Shown here: positions 1 to 8,220 of the stretch, piece by piece | How positions within the stretch are numbered: position 1 is the stretch's first letter | Layout: each line of letters starts with the position of its first letter | Assembly: GCA_001303225.1 (NCBI GenBank) | Contig: LJNI01000046.1 | Coordinates: 1-14,203 of the forward strand | Reading direction: 5' to 3' | Length of the DNA stretch: 14,203 nucleotides | Source: a candidate division TA06 bacterium DG_78 | GTDB taxonomy: Bacteria; Hydrothermota; Tepidihabitantia; SM23-42 | Program-made: the position numbers and the translations under genes | The notes under the pieces: generated by a model | What the model was told of the DNA's origin: nothing | The model's input: only the letters and a program-made list of their open reading frames with translations | Databases searched by the model: none

Positions 1-1467
1 AACAAAAGCATACTATCGTGTATAAGTGACCACCTGAACGTACTCCCGATATACTACTCTTTCAAAGATGGTGTTTTTATTTTTTCATCTGCAATAAAAC
101 CGATCCTTGATTCTGACGGAGTTACGGCTACGATCAATACAGCATCCATTGTTGAATTTGCGATATTTGATTATATTCTTGGAAAAAAAACCTACTATAA
201 CGGTATTTTTCTGTTGGATTATGGAACAATACTCACCGCTACTGCCACTGGTGTCGAGGAAAAAAAATATTTCTCTGTAGATTTTTTATTCCGACAAAAT
301 CTAATGAAAAAAAATGAGTCGCTCGAGGCTCTGAGCAGCTTGCTCCATGAAAATGTCAATTTATATGGTTCAGATGCAGAAAAATTTCTCCTCTCTTTGA
401 CTGGTGGATTTGATGGCCGCGCTAATCTCGCCTTGATTGATCGACCAGCCAAAGATTTCCTCTGTTACTCATACGGCATGCCAGGTAGCCAGCAGATTAC
501 TGTTCCACAGGAAATTGCCCAGAGGGTCGATATAAATTATCAGCCTATTTACCTTGATAGCAATTTTGAAAAACACTATGAACAGTGTGCAATGAAGGCA
601 TTGTTTTATTCAGACGGCACTGCTCCTCTGTTGCGAGCCAATTATCCTTATGCCTACACACAACTGCAAGATGTTGCGCGTATCGCAATTACTGGATTAT
701 TTGGTAGTGAAATACTCAGGCCGATTCATAATCTGGGTGTCTTTTTTAATGATAATTCTGAGCGACTCTTTATGGGCAGAAATTTTGAAAAAGATATGAG
801 TTACGTATTCGAGTATGAAAAGCGTCGTGGATACCTTCGACCCGAGCTCTTCGACGAGTGCTATGGGTATATCAGGGAGAATGTTTGGAAGAGCTATTTT
901 GCGCGATATAGAGATATTGATGCGTTGACAAGATTTTTCTTTTTCTTTATAGGTGAAGGTGTACGGAAATATTTTATGCAAGAAATTAGGATCGAACGGG
1001 TCTATGTAATTACTCGCTTTCCTTATTTTGATTTTGACCTTGTAGATTTGATGTATAAAACTCCATTTGCAGGAATGTACAATGGAGCATTAAAGAAGAG
1101 CGCAATTAAGAGGAGGCGTTCTCAACTGCTCTATGCGTACGTCATAGATAAATATCGACCTCTCTTAGGCGAGATTGTTACTGACCGAGGGTATAAACCA
1201 AAGGATCTCCTCTCTCGTTTTTCATACTTCAAGATTGTTCCCCGGTACCTCAAAACGCAGTGGCATAATAAACGAGTTGGTGATGATACATTCAATTCAG
1301 AAAAGTGGACAGACATTGTATTTTCAAAAAACAGAGAACTCATGGAAACACAGACCGATATTTTTCCTGGTTCATTATGCATAAAGTATGATAGCAAGGT
1401 GAATTTACGAGAGAATTATTATTTTTCGAGAATGTTTTCCTTAAAATATTGGCTCGAAAAAATGTGA
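1..1467 (+). CDS. Asparagine synthase-like glutamine amidotransferase (5' partial)
   Basis: The frame is open from base 1 to a TGA at 1465-1467, giving 488 visible residues; the start and the N-terminal glutaminase Cys lie outside the window. Residues 10-70 read like the end of a class II glutamine amidotransferase domain (an 'LPIYYSFKDGVFIFSSAIKPIL' type stretch, then a T/Y-x-x-GI-x-L turn). The synthetase domain follows, with an ATP-pyrophosphatase loop 'LTGGFDGR' at bases 397-420, where asparagine synthetase B has SGGLDS. Family members in polysaccharide clusters amidate uronic acids or other sugar carboxylates rather than free aspartate. That role is inferred here from the glycan-gene neighbourhood. 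The loop has Thr for Ser at its start and Gly for Ser at its end, so it is a divergent member. It is the first visible gene of a + strand operon and is followed closely by a deacetylase gene. Family assignment is fairly sure; substrate is unknown. Confidence 0.82.
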   Translation, partial: NKSILSCISDHLNVLPIYYSFKDGVFIFSSAIKPILDSDGVTATINTASIVEFAIFDYILGKKTYYNGIFLLDYGTILTATATGVEEKKYFSVDFLFRQNLMKKNESLEALSSLLHENVNLYGSDAEKFLLSLTGGFDGRANLALIDRPAKDFLCYSYGMPGSQQITVPQEIAQRVDINYQPIYLDSNFEKHYEQCAMKALFYSDGTAPLLRANYPYAYTQLQDVARIAITGLFGSEILRPIHNLGVFFNDNSERLFMGRNFEKDMSYVFEYEKRRGYLRPELFDECYGYIRENVWKSYFARYRDIDALTRFFFFFIGEGVRKYFMQEIRIERVYVITRFPYFDFDLVDLMYKTPFAGMYNGALKKSAIKRRRSQLLYAYVIDKYRPLLGEIVTDRGYKPKDLLSRFSYFKIVPRYLKTQWHNKRVGDDTFNSEKWTDIVFSKNRELMETQTDIFPGSLCIKYDSKVNLRENYYFSRMFSLKYWLEKM

Positions 1468-1478
1468 TTGTAAGAGAT

Positions 1479-2402
1479 ATGTATTACGTATTAACCAACG
1501 ATGTTGAGCAACATTCTATACAGAAGAACCGATTAGACGATGAAACAGCTCGACTGGTCGTCGAACAGGGTCTCCCACGATTGTTGCATCTCTATGAAAA
1601 GCATAACATCGCATCGACGTTTTTCTTCACTGGCGAATTTGTTGAAAAATTTCCACGTGTGATTACAAATGTAAAGAAAAAGGGTCATGAAATTGGCTGT
1701 CATGGGTATTCACATGCAGTCGATAAGGCTTTGGATATTCTTCCCTACGAAACCCAATTACGTGATATACAGAAAGCAAAAGAACTCGTCGAACAAGAAG
1801 TTGGAGAAATCAAATCTTTTCGCGCACCGGCATTGAGAATAAATCGTGATACCATTACTGTATTAGAAAAATTAGGATTTACTGTGGATAGTTCTGTTGC
1901 ATCTCAACGATTTGATGGTCCTTTCACATTTGGTAGCAGGAGAAAATTAAAGTGGTTATTGGCTCATAGAAGACCATACTTTATGGATTTTGATGACCCC
2001 TGCAAGAGGGGGGGAAGCAATATTCTCGAAATTCCAATTTCTGCATTAGGTCTCGCCCATATAGGTACCGTGATGAGAGTTATACCAAAAATAGACCATG
2101 CCCTCAGACAGCTTCTCTTTTATGAGAGCAGAGTGTGCAGTAAACCGATTGTGTTCAATATTCATCCAAATGAGTGTATTTATGAAGAAGGAATTTTCCA
2201 GCCTGCACGTAGAACGAGTAATCTGTTTTCCTATTTTTTTGCCGATGTTATTCGAAGCAATTTGAAGTTGAGAAATTTAGGAGAAAAGGCAGTCGATTTA
2301 CTAGAGAGGGAAATTATCTATGCACAGCAGAGAGGTTTTACGTTCATGACGTGTCAACAATACAGGGAGCTCTATGAAGATATTCATAACAACAATGGAT
2401 GA
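1479..2402 (+). CDS. NodB-type polysaccharide deacetylase
   Basis: A 307-residue metal-dependent carbohydrate deacetylase of the carbohydrate esterase 4 fold, expected to remove N- or O-acetyl groups from a sugar. Visible motifs are 'VLTNDVE' near the N-terminus with the putative catalytic Asp at residue 8, the metal-binding pair H75/H79 in 'HGYSH', the R115-A-P117 motif followed by 'LGFTVDSSV', and a C-terminal 'IHPNE' resembling the HPWE motif of the DVEDYF-type deacetylases. I chose ATG 1479, 11 bases after the upstream stop, because the family typically starts 'M-x-YVLTxDVE'. In-frame TTG 1449 and GTG 1464 would overlap the previous gene and add only a weak charged stretch. No signal peptide or membrane helix is visible, so it probably acts in the cytoplasm on a precursor. 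A G7 tract sits at 2008-2014 with the frame intact. The 3' end overlaps the next gene by 29 bases. Confidence 0.87.
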   Translation: MYYVLTNDVEQHSIQKNRLDDETARLVVEQGLPRLLHLYEKHNIASTFFFTGEFVEKFPRVITNVKKKGHEIGCHGYSHAVDKALDILPYETQLRDIQKAKELVEQEVGEIKSFRAPALRINRDTITVLEKLGFTVDSSVASQRFDGPFTFGSRRKLKWLLAHRRPYFMDFDDPCKRGGSNILEIPISALGLAHIGTVMRVIPKIDHALRQLLFYESRVCSKPIVFNIHPNECIYEEGIFQPARRTSNLFSYFFADVIRSNLKLRNLGEKAVDLLEREIIYAQQRGFTFMTCQQYRELYEDIHNNNG

Positions 2403-3177
2403 ACCTCTCTACACGAATGATTTGATAAAACGTATAATCCTCGCGCGCAAGAGTGATATTATCGGCGTAGCCATCTCACACGGTGATAGGTTAAAAATCA
2501 CAAAGAAGCGATCGAAAGTTGTTTATGTTATTTCCTTACTATTGATCATGGGATGCGTTCACTTCATCAAGAATATGTTTATTAAAATGATGTTTACACT
2601 GAGAAGTATCATCTCTCAATTTACACCATTTGAGAATTCGGCATCTATCGCTCATTTTTCCCAGGCACACGGTATAAAAACATATTTCACGAAATCATTA
2701 AACAGCAAATCATTTCTTGCTTCACTGAAACAGGTTAAGCCCGATGTGATCATTAATCAAGCGCAAGATTTTCTCCAGGATGATTTCTTGGCGATTCCTA
2801 CAGTTGGTGTCATCAATAGACACAATGCCCTCTTACCGAAAAATCGCGGTCGGCTTTCACCATTCTGGGTACTCTACAAAGGAGAAAAAGAAACTGGCGT
2901 CTCTATTCACTTTGTTGTTAAAAAACTTGATGCAGGTGATATCGTTGTGCAGGAGAAGTTTCGAGTAGAAACGTGCGATGACTTCAATAGTGTTGTTAAG
3001 CGGTGCTATGAGATTGCACCGCCTCTCATGTTGAGGGCACTCGATATACTAGAAAAAGGTAATTATGCAAATACTCTCATTAAGAATGATAATGAGAGAG
3101 CAACGTATAATTCGATTCCGACCTTGCGACAGGCTTTTATATATAGATTATCGAGAGTAAAGAAGAGATGGCTGTAG
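2374..3177 (+). CDS. Formyltransferase (sugar N-formyltransferase-like)
   Basis: A 267-residue protein with the formyltransferase fold shared by methionyl-tRNA formyltransferase, GART and sugar N-formyltransferases, which move a formyl group from N10-formyltetrahydrofolate to an amine. The catalytic triad is recognisable: N148 and H150 in 'NRHNALLP' and D186 in 'KLDAGDIV'. The N-x-H and 36-residue H-to-D spacing match methionyl-tRNA formyltransferase (N106/H108/D144). The motif 'KNRGRLSPFW' follows. It lacks the C-terminal tRNA-binding domain, and the glycan context favours an amino sugar as acceptor. A hydrophobic stretch at about residues 48-70 lies between the N-terminal strand and the core; it could be a peripheral helix. 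ATG 2374 is preceded by AGGGAG at 2364-2369, a good ribosome site; ATG 2395 is an in-frame alternative. It overlaps genes on both sides, so translation is probably coupled. It sits between two deacetylase-type genes, which could supply its free amine (inference). Confidence 0.85.
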   Translation: MKIFITTMDEPLYTNDLIKRIILARKSDIIGVAISHGDRLKITKKRSKVVYVISLLLIMGCVHFIKNMFIKMMFTLRSIISQFTPFENSASIAHFSQAHGIKTYFTKSLNSKSFLASLKQVKPDVIINQAQDFLQDDFLAIPTVGVINRHNALLPKNRGRLSPFWVLYKGEKETGVSIHFVVKKLDAGDIVVQEKFRVETCDDFNSVVKRCYEIAPPLMLRALDILEKGNYANTLIKNDNERATYNSIPTLRQAFIYRLSRVKKRWL

Positions 3178-3935
3178 ATTTTACCATGAAAAAATTGCAC
3201 GAGCTCTATGGAGCAATTCAATCTGCTGGTTATGAAATAATGCCCTTCATAGATTATCTGAAAAATAGAAAGCCAGCAAAGATCATCATAGTTCGGCATG
3301 ATGTAGAGAGACAGGAAATCAATGCATTACAAATTGCCGAACTTGAGAAAAACAGTGGTTTGAGGACGTCATATTATTTCCGTTATCGTAACGGTGTATT
3401 CTGTGAAGAAATAATCAAGAAGATTTCACGTATGGGTCATGAGATCGGGTACCACTATGAGGATCTCACGTTAGCTCAAGGAAATTTTGAAGAAGCACTG
3501 CGGATATTTCAGAGAAATCTGGAGATATTGAGACAGTGGTGTCGAGTAGAGACAATATGTATGCATGGCAGTCCTTTTACTCAATGGGATAATCGTTTGA
3601 TATGGGAAAAGTATAATTATCATGAATTTGATATTATTGGAGAACCTTACTTTGACCTCGATTTTAACCGTATACTCTATTTGACCGATACAGGAAGAAG
3701 GTGGGAGGGTGCACGGGTGAATGTGAGAGATAAGGTGAAATCTCAGTTCAGATTCAATTTTAGAACAACGGATGACATCATCAGAGCTTTTCAGGGCAGA
3801 ACAATGCCTGCTCACATTATGATGAATATTCATCCCAACCGTTGGAATGACAAACCACACCTTTGGCTCAGAGAATTGATTTGGCAAAATATGAAGAACA
3901 TTGGAAAGTGGATTTTGGTGAGGTCGCGTACATGA
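3168..3935 (+). CDS. Polysaccharide deacetylase-like protein (HDVE family)
   Basis: A 255-residue protein that appears to be a second NodB-fold hydrolase, distinct from the one upstream. Motifs are 'VRHDVE' at residues 42-47, 'GHEIGYHYEDL' with H91 and H96, 'CMHGSP' with H133, and 'NIHPNRW' with H222. The Asp plus several His are the likely metal and catalytic ligands, but the classical HxxxH pair and RxP motif are missing, so the reaction could be a different amide or ester hydrolysis. ATG 3168 overlaps the preceding stop by 10 bases and has a purine-rich AGAAGAG just upstream; ATG 3186 is in frame but has no ribosome site. No signal peptide is visible, suggesting a cytoplasmic site. The stop overlaps the next start as ATGA, a standard coupling arrangement. 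It is similar in style to uncharacterised proteins of polysaccharide clusters. The family call is good, while the exact substrate is unknown. Confidence 0.75.
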   Translation: MAVDFTMKKLHELYGAIQSAGYEIMPFIDYLKNRKPAKIIIVRHDVERQEINALQIAELEKNSGLRTSYYFRYRNGVFCEEIIKKISRMGHEIGYHYEDLTLAQGNFEEALRIFQRNLEILRQWCRVETICMHGSPFTQWDNRLIWEKYNYHEFDIIGEPYFDLDFNRILYLTDTGRRWEGARVNVRDKVKSQFRFNFRTTDDIIRAFQGRTMPAHIMMNIHPNRWNDKPHLWLRELIWQNMKNIGKWILVRSRT

Positions 3936-4924
3936 AAGTTATTCAAGACATAAACATGAAAAAGTGGGCAGATTTTGTTTATGAACATCCTCACGGCACG
4001 ATATTCCAGACACCAGTGATGTATGAAGTGTACAAACAAACGAAACATTATGAACCGATCGCGCTTGCTATTGTAGATAACGGTGGTTCTCTGTTAGGCA
4101 TCTTAATGGCTGTCATACAAAGAGAGTACAGCGGCATTATCGGCAGTATGACGGCACGCTCTATTATTTGGGGCGGACCCTTGGTAAAGGATGACGAGAA
4201 GAAAATATGTGAATCTATACTTAGTGCGTATGATGGTATTGTGCGCAAGCATGCACTCTACTCAGAATTTCGAAACCTCTGGGATATTCAGGCATACACA
4301 TCAGTGTTTGATTATTTCGATTATTCTTATGAAGAACACCTCAATATTTTCATTGATCTTACGCTGTCAGAAAAAGCATTGTGGGATGGACTATACCCAC
4401 AGAAACGTAACAAAATCAGAAAAGCTTTAAAGGCAGGCACAACTGTTCATCAATTAGATGACCACAAAGACATTGAGAAAGCATATGGAATCCTCTGTCA
4501 TGTGTATGAACGGGCGAAGCTACCAATAGCTGATAAGAGTTTGTTTATCCATGCATATAATGCTCATATTGTTAAGTTTTTTGGTGCATTCAATAACAAT
4601 ACGATGATAGGTGCACGGTGCATCTTGGTCTATCGACACACCTTATATGATTGGTATGCTGGTAGTCTCTGGGATTCTCGTGACAAATACCCGAATGACC
4701 TTTTACCATGGGAAATTATCAAGTGGGGGAGAGCACAGGGTTATACGATATTCGATTTTGGCGGTGCTGGTAAACCTGGAGAAAAATACGGAGTAAGAGA
4801 TTTTAAAAAACAGTTTGGGGGTTCTGTAGTAAATTATGGTAGATTTACAAAGATACATCAACCGGTGAAGTATCGGATAGCAAAAAAGGGTTTTTCTTTA
4901 TGGCAAAATCTAAAAAAGGAATAA
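3932..4924 (+). CDS. FemAB/GNAT-like acyltransferase
   Basis: A 330-residue protein with the two-lobed GNAT organisation of FemAB-like or BioF2-like proteins. The clearest part is the C-terminal half: 'RNKIRKALKAG' at residues 159-169, then 'LLPWEIIKWG', 'FDFGGAG' with D275, and 'YGVRDFKKQFGG', all hallmarks of this family. FemAB proteins transfer an aminoacyl group, usually from aminoacyl-tRNA, to an amine of a peptide or sugar. Relatives in exopolysaccharide clusters are thought to acylate glycans. A free amine exposed by the neighbouring deacetylases is a plausible acceptor, but this is inference. I use ATG 3932, which overlaps the previous stop as ATGA and follows GGTGAGG at 3917-3923 with an 8-base spacer. 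A TTG at 3863 is in frame but would run deep into the upstream gene. No signal peptide is seen. Confidence 0.8.
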   Translation: MKVIQDINMKKWADFVYEHPHGTIFQTPVMYEVYKQTKHYEPIALAIVDNGGSLLGILMAVIQREYSGIIGSMTARSIIWGGPLVKDDEKKICESILSAYDGIVRKHALYSEFRNLWDIQAYTSVFDYFDYSYEEHLNIFIDLTLSEKALWDGLYPQKRNKIRKALKAGTTVHQLDDHKDIEKAYGILCHVYERAKLPIADKSLFIHAYNAHIVKFFGAFNNNTMIGARCILVYRHTLYDWYAGSLWDSRDKYPNDLLPWEIIKWGRAQGYTIFDFGGAGKPGEKYGVRDFKKQFGGSVVNYGRFTKIHQPVKYRIAKKGFSLWQNLKKE

Positions 4925-4929
4925 CAGCA

Positions 4930-6012
4930 ATGAGGATTTTGTGTGACATCAATCACCCGGCTGATATCCATCTCTTTAAAAATGCGTTGTGGAGATTGAG
5001 GGATAATGGACATAAATATTTCATCACAGCACGAGATAAAGAAGTGACCTTACAGCTTCTCGATGAATATAATTTTTCTTATGTTGCTTTTGGTAAACAC
5101 TATAGCAACATTACGGGAAAAATCTATGGTATGTTTAAGTTCAACACTTTGATGTATAAAGAGGTGCAGCGATTCAAACCAGATATATTGATCAGTTCAG
5201 GATCAATATATGCAGCTCAGGTTTCTGCTCTCATCCATAAACCTCACATATCTATGGAGGATACCGAGAATTCCTATGAACAGATTATCATATACCGGCC
5301 CTTTACAGATGTGATATTAACATCAACGAGTTTTGAACGAGAACTCGGTAAAAAACAGATCCGGTACAATGGGTACCACGAACTTGCCTATTTGCATCCT
5401 CGGTATTTTACTCCGGACCAATCAATTTTGAAAATACTGAGAGTACATCCACAAGACCACTATGTAGTACTCCGCTTTGTCAGCCGTGGTTCAACACATG
5501 ATATTGCACGAAAGGGTATCTCGCGTGAAAATAAAATAAAAACAGTGGAAAAATTTTCTCGATACGCGAAGGTATTCATTTCTTCTGAAGATCCTTTATT
5601 ATATGAACTCAAACAATATCAACTAACGATAGAACCACACAGGATGCATGATGTTTTATATTATGCAACAATGCTCTACGGAGAAAGCGCAACAATGGCA
5701 TCAGAATGTGCTATCCTCGGTACACCTGCAATTTTTGTTGATGATGATGGTCGTGGATATACGAATGATGAAGAACGATATGGACTCGTATATAATTTTA
5801 CTGAATCTATTGATGATCAGGAACGTTCAATCAAGAAGGGTGTGGAATTACTACAGCAGCCTCGAGTAAAAGCAAAATTTAGGGAACGCCATCGGAATTT
5901 GCTGAAAGACAAAATTGATGTGACAAAGTTCATGGTATGGTTTATCGAAAAATATCCTGAAAGTGCTGCAATCATGAAGAAAAGTGCATTTTATTATAAA
6001 CAGTTTGCATAG
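4930..6012 (+). CDS. DUF354 family protein (GT-B-like)
   Basis: A 360-residue protein whose ends match DUF354: 'DINHPADIHLFKN' at residues 6-18 and 'GHKYFITARDKE' a little later, then in the C-terminal half 'ESATMASECAILGTPAIF' from E252 and 'DGRGYTNDEE'. DUF354 proteins resemble GT-B glycosyltransferases and UDP-GlcNAc 2-epimerases and are common in glycan clusters of archaea and candidate phyla. No biochemical activity is established for this set as far as I know. It could transfer a sugar or modify a nucleotide sugar. ATG 4930 follows AAGGA (4916-4920) with a 9-base spacer, and lies five bases after the previous stop. The in-frame start at 4900 lies within the preceding gene and is unlikely. 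There is no membrane segment or signal peptide. Confidence 0.83.
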   Translation: MRILCDINHPADIHLFKNALWRLRDNGHKYFITARDKEVTLQLLDEYNFSYVAFGKHYSNITGKIYGMFKFNTLMYKEVQRFKPDILISSGSIYAAQVSALIHKPHISMEDTENSYEQIIIYRPFTDVILTSTSFERELGKKQIRYNGYHELAYLHPRYFTPDQSILKILRVHPQDHYVVLRFVSRGSTHDIARKGISRENKIKTVEKFSRYAKVFISSEDPLLYELKQYQLTIEPHRMHDVLYYATMLYGESATMASECAILGTPAIFVDDDGRGYTNDEERYGLVYNFTESIDDQERSIKKGVELLQQPRVKAKFRERHRNLLKDKIDVTKFMVWFIEKYPESAAIMKKSAFYYKQFA

Positions 6013-6025
6013 TGTGGTTACGGGC

Positions 6026-7153
6026 ATGAAAATTTTGTTTGTCGAGCGAGAGGATCCAGCAGTCGATACATCAGGTGGTATCATCTCTTACTTGAATGAG
6101 CTCTCACAGTACCTCATAAAAAGGAATATAACGACGTACCTCTTGGGTGTTGATGTACATCGACGCAGCAGTGAAAAAAAGGGAGACTGTTCTTTCTCAA
6201 AATGTGTTCCCTTAGTACGCAGACGTCATGTGAATAATGTCATGTATCTTTTATCGCTCTTCCTTAAAATCAAATTTTTTGAGATTACTGATTCAACGAT
6301 TATTCATACCCAACGTCCAGATATGCTCATTCCATTTGTACTTTTCTACAGAAGAAACCCCAAAGTGTGTACGCTCCACGGCACGCATGATATTTCTGTG
6401 TACCATAAAAAGGGTATGTTCTATGGTAAAGTGTATGAATTTTTACAGCGAATTTCTTTCAAAAAAGCTTCTGCACTCCTCGCTGTCGATTACCGTACGA
6501 GAGAATACTATATTGAGAAGTATCCGTGGATAAAAAATAAGATTATGGTGATACCGCCTGGAGTGAATTCCAAAAAATTTGTGCCAATGGGAAGGACAGT
6601 ACTCCGGAGAAAATGGAAATTGTCTAAGAGTGAGAAGATTATTCTTTATGTTGGTCGTCTCGAACGTGAGAAGAATCTCGAATTTTTAATACACGTTTTC
6701 AAACGCATAAATGAATGTATTAAAAATACGCGGTTACTATTGGTTGGAGAAGGAAGAGAGAGAAATACATTAAAGTCTCTGGTGGCTCAACTCAATCTCA
6801 CAAATGTTACGTTTTACGGAACACTATCGCACGACGCAATACCTGAAATCATTAATTGTGCTAATGTTTTTGCATTTTGTTCTCTGTATGAAGGAAGTCC
6901 TATTATTATCAAAGAAGTTTTATTATGCGGTGTACCAATTGTTTCTGTCGATGTAGGCGATGTGAGAGAAATAATACAGGATATTGATGGTTGTCATGTA
7001 GCGCAGAGAAATGAGGAAGACTTCACAAAAAAGTTGATGCAGGCACTCAAACACGAGAAACGAATACGTATATCAAATAAGAGAAGATTATTTGATTATC
7101 GAGAAACTGGCATACGCACGATGCATGTATATAACAGTCTCACGAAAAAATGA
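6026..7153 (+). CDS. Glycosyltransferase family 4 (GT-B fold)
   Basis: A 375-residue retaining glycosyltransferase that should add a sugar from a nucleotide-sugar donor to a lipid-linked glycan at the cytoplasmic face of the membrane. The N-terminal domain has 'DTSGGIISYLNEL', the usual glycine turn at the acceptor side, and 'TLHGTHD'. The C-terminal donor domain starts near 'ILYVGRLEREKN' (V209-G210-R211) and carries the E-x7-E motif as E289 and E297 in 'EGSPIIIKE', followed by 'GVPIVSVDVGDVREII'. I chose ATG 6026, 13 bases after the previous stop, because the protein then begins 'MKILFVERED', the normal first beta strand. A GTG at 5984 would add a short unrelated leader within the preceding gene. 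No strong ribosome site is seen, so translation may rely on coupling. The donor sugar cannot be told from sequence. Confidence 0.9.
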   Translation: MKILFVEREDPAVDTSGGIISYLNELSQYLIKRNITTYLLGVDVHRRSSEKKGDCSFSKCVPLVRRRHVNNVMYLLSLFLKIKFFEITDSTIIHTQRPDMLIPFVLFYRRNPKVCTLHGTHDISVYHKKGMFYGKVYEFLQRISFKKASALLAVDYRTREYYIEKYPWIKNKIMVIPPGVNSKKFVPMGRTVLRRKWKLSKSEKIILYVGRLEREKNLEFLIHVFKRINECIKNTRLLLVGEGRERNTLKSLVAQLNLTNVTFYGTLSHDAIPEIINCANVFAFCSLYEGSPIIIKEVLLCGVPIVSVDVGDVREIIQDIDGCHVAQRNEEDFTKKLMQALKHEKRIRISNKRRLFDYRETGIRTMHVYNSLTKK

Positions 7154-8220
7154 GTGACATGAATGGACAACACCTAGAAGAATTTCAAAAAATCTTTTCA
7201 TCTGCATATGAACCAGAAATAAACACGTTTCTTTCTCGCTCTCTCCGAGATAAGGATCATACGCAACTAAAGTATTGTGTTGTAAATACTACTCACGAAC
7301 TAGAGAACCTGAAGAGAAAGGATTACTATGATGTCATAATGTGTATTCCGATTGTAAATGATTTTATTACTATAAATCAAAGTTTCTTGAGTATCCATGA
7401 AGCGTTACACTGGGGTGGTGTTTTTATTGGCCGGGTCGAAACATTACAGCATAGAAAGGAACGTATTAGAACATCAAAGAACAGTTTCTATGCGAGGATT
7501 ATTATTTTTCTTGAGTTTTTCTTTAAACGTGTTCTACCACGATTATCGGGTTTTCGGTTTTTCTATCGGAAATTTGGATTATTAAAACATCACATTCTCT
7601 CGAAGTGTGAGGCATTGGGTAGATTACATTATTGTGGGTTCGAGCATTTTGACATTAAAGAGACCGACAATTATCTCTATTTTATTACTCAAAAGAGTGG
7701 ACAACCAATACAAGAAAAACCTAATGACGGCATCTTGATTAGAGTGAAGAAAGTTGGTAAAGATGGGCGAACTATTTACTGTTATAAACTGAGGACAATG
7801 CATGCATATGCCAATTATCTCCATAACTTTATCCTCGAAGAACATGAACTCGATAAGGAAGGAAAGGTTATTGGTGATTTCCGTAAGACGACTTGGGGTA
7901 AATTCTTAAGAAAAACATGGCTCGATGAGATTCCTCAACTGTACAACATAGTAAAGGGAGATTTATCATTTATTGGATATCGGCCCCTTTCCAGAGAATT
8001 TCTCTCACAGTATCCTGAACAGTGGCGTAAGCAACGCCTGAAAATCAAACCAGGATTTGTGCCTCCATATTATGCAGACTGCCCAAAATCCTTTTCAGAT
8101 ATCATTGCATCAGAAAAGCGTTACTTTGAATTGAAAAAAAAGCATCCTGTTACCACTGATATCTTTTACCTCATGAGGGTGATACTCAATTTCATAGTTC
8201 AGCGAGCAAGGACAGGTTAG
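7150..8220 (+). CDS. Bacterial sugar transferase (phosphoglycosyl transferase) with atypical N-terminus
   Basis: A 356-residue protein. Residues ~185-356 are a monotopic phosphoglycosyl transferase domain, the enzyme class that links the first sugar phosphate to undecaprenyl phosphate. Visible motifs are 'KLRTM' (213-217), the catalytic D259-E260 pair in 'RKTWLDEIPQLYNI', 'KGDLSFIGYRPLS' and 'KPGFVPPYYA'. The N-terminal ~110 residues do not form the usual transmembrane anchor. They look like the C-terminal half of a class I methyltransferase ('YYDVIMCIPIVNDF', 'HWGGVFIGRVET') without a visible SAM-binding glycine loop. Residues ~112-142 ('IIIFLEFFFKRVLPRL') could replace the re-entrant membrane helix. 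I recall similar sugar transferases in Bacteroidetes, so this is probably a known variant rather than a new fusion. ATG 7150 overlaps the previous stop as ATGA; no clear ribosome site is seen and ATG 7159 is an alternative. Last gene of the operon. Confidence 0.87.
   Translation: MSDMNGQHLEEFQKIFSSAYEPEINTFLSRSLRDKDHTQLKYCVVNTTHELENLKRKDYYDVIMCIPIVNDFITINQSFLSIHEALHWGGVFIGRVETLQHRKERIRTSKNSFYARIIIFLEFFFKRVLPRLSGFRFFYRKFGLLKHHILSKCEALGRLHYCGFEHFDIKETDNYLYFITQKSGQPIQEKPNDGILIRVKKVGKDGRTIYCYKLRTMHAYANYLHNFILEEHELDKEGKVIGDFRKTTWGKFLRKTWLDEIPQLYNIVKGDLSFIGYRPLSREFLSQYPEQWRKQRLKIKPGFVPPYYADCPKSFSDIIASEKRYFELKKKHPVTTDIFYLMRVILNFIVQRARTG

Noticed and set aside
3471..3887. Open frame of 138 codons on the minus strand
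   Set aside because: It is antisense to the second deacetylase-like gene, whose motifs are clear, and has no promoter or ribosome site that I can see.
3863..3931. Longer N-terminus for the FemAB-like protein from TTG 3863
   Set aside because: It would overlap the preceding gene by 73 bases, while ATG 3932 has a good ribosome site and an ATGA overlap.
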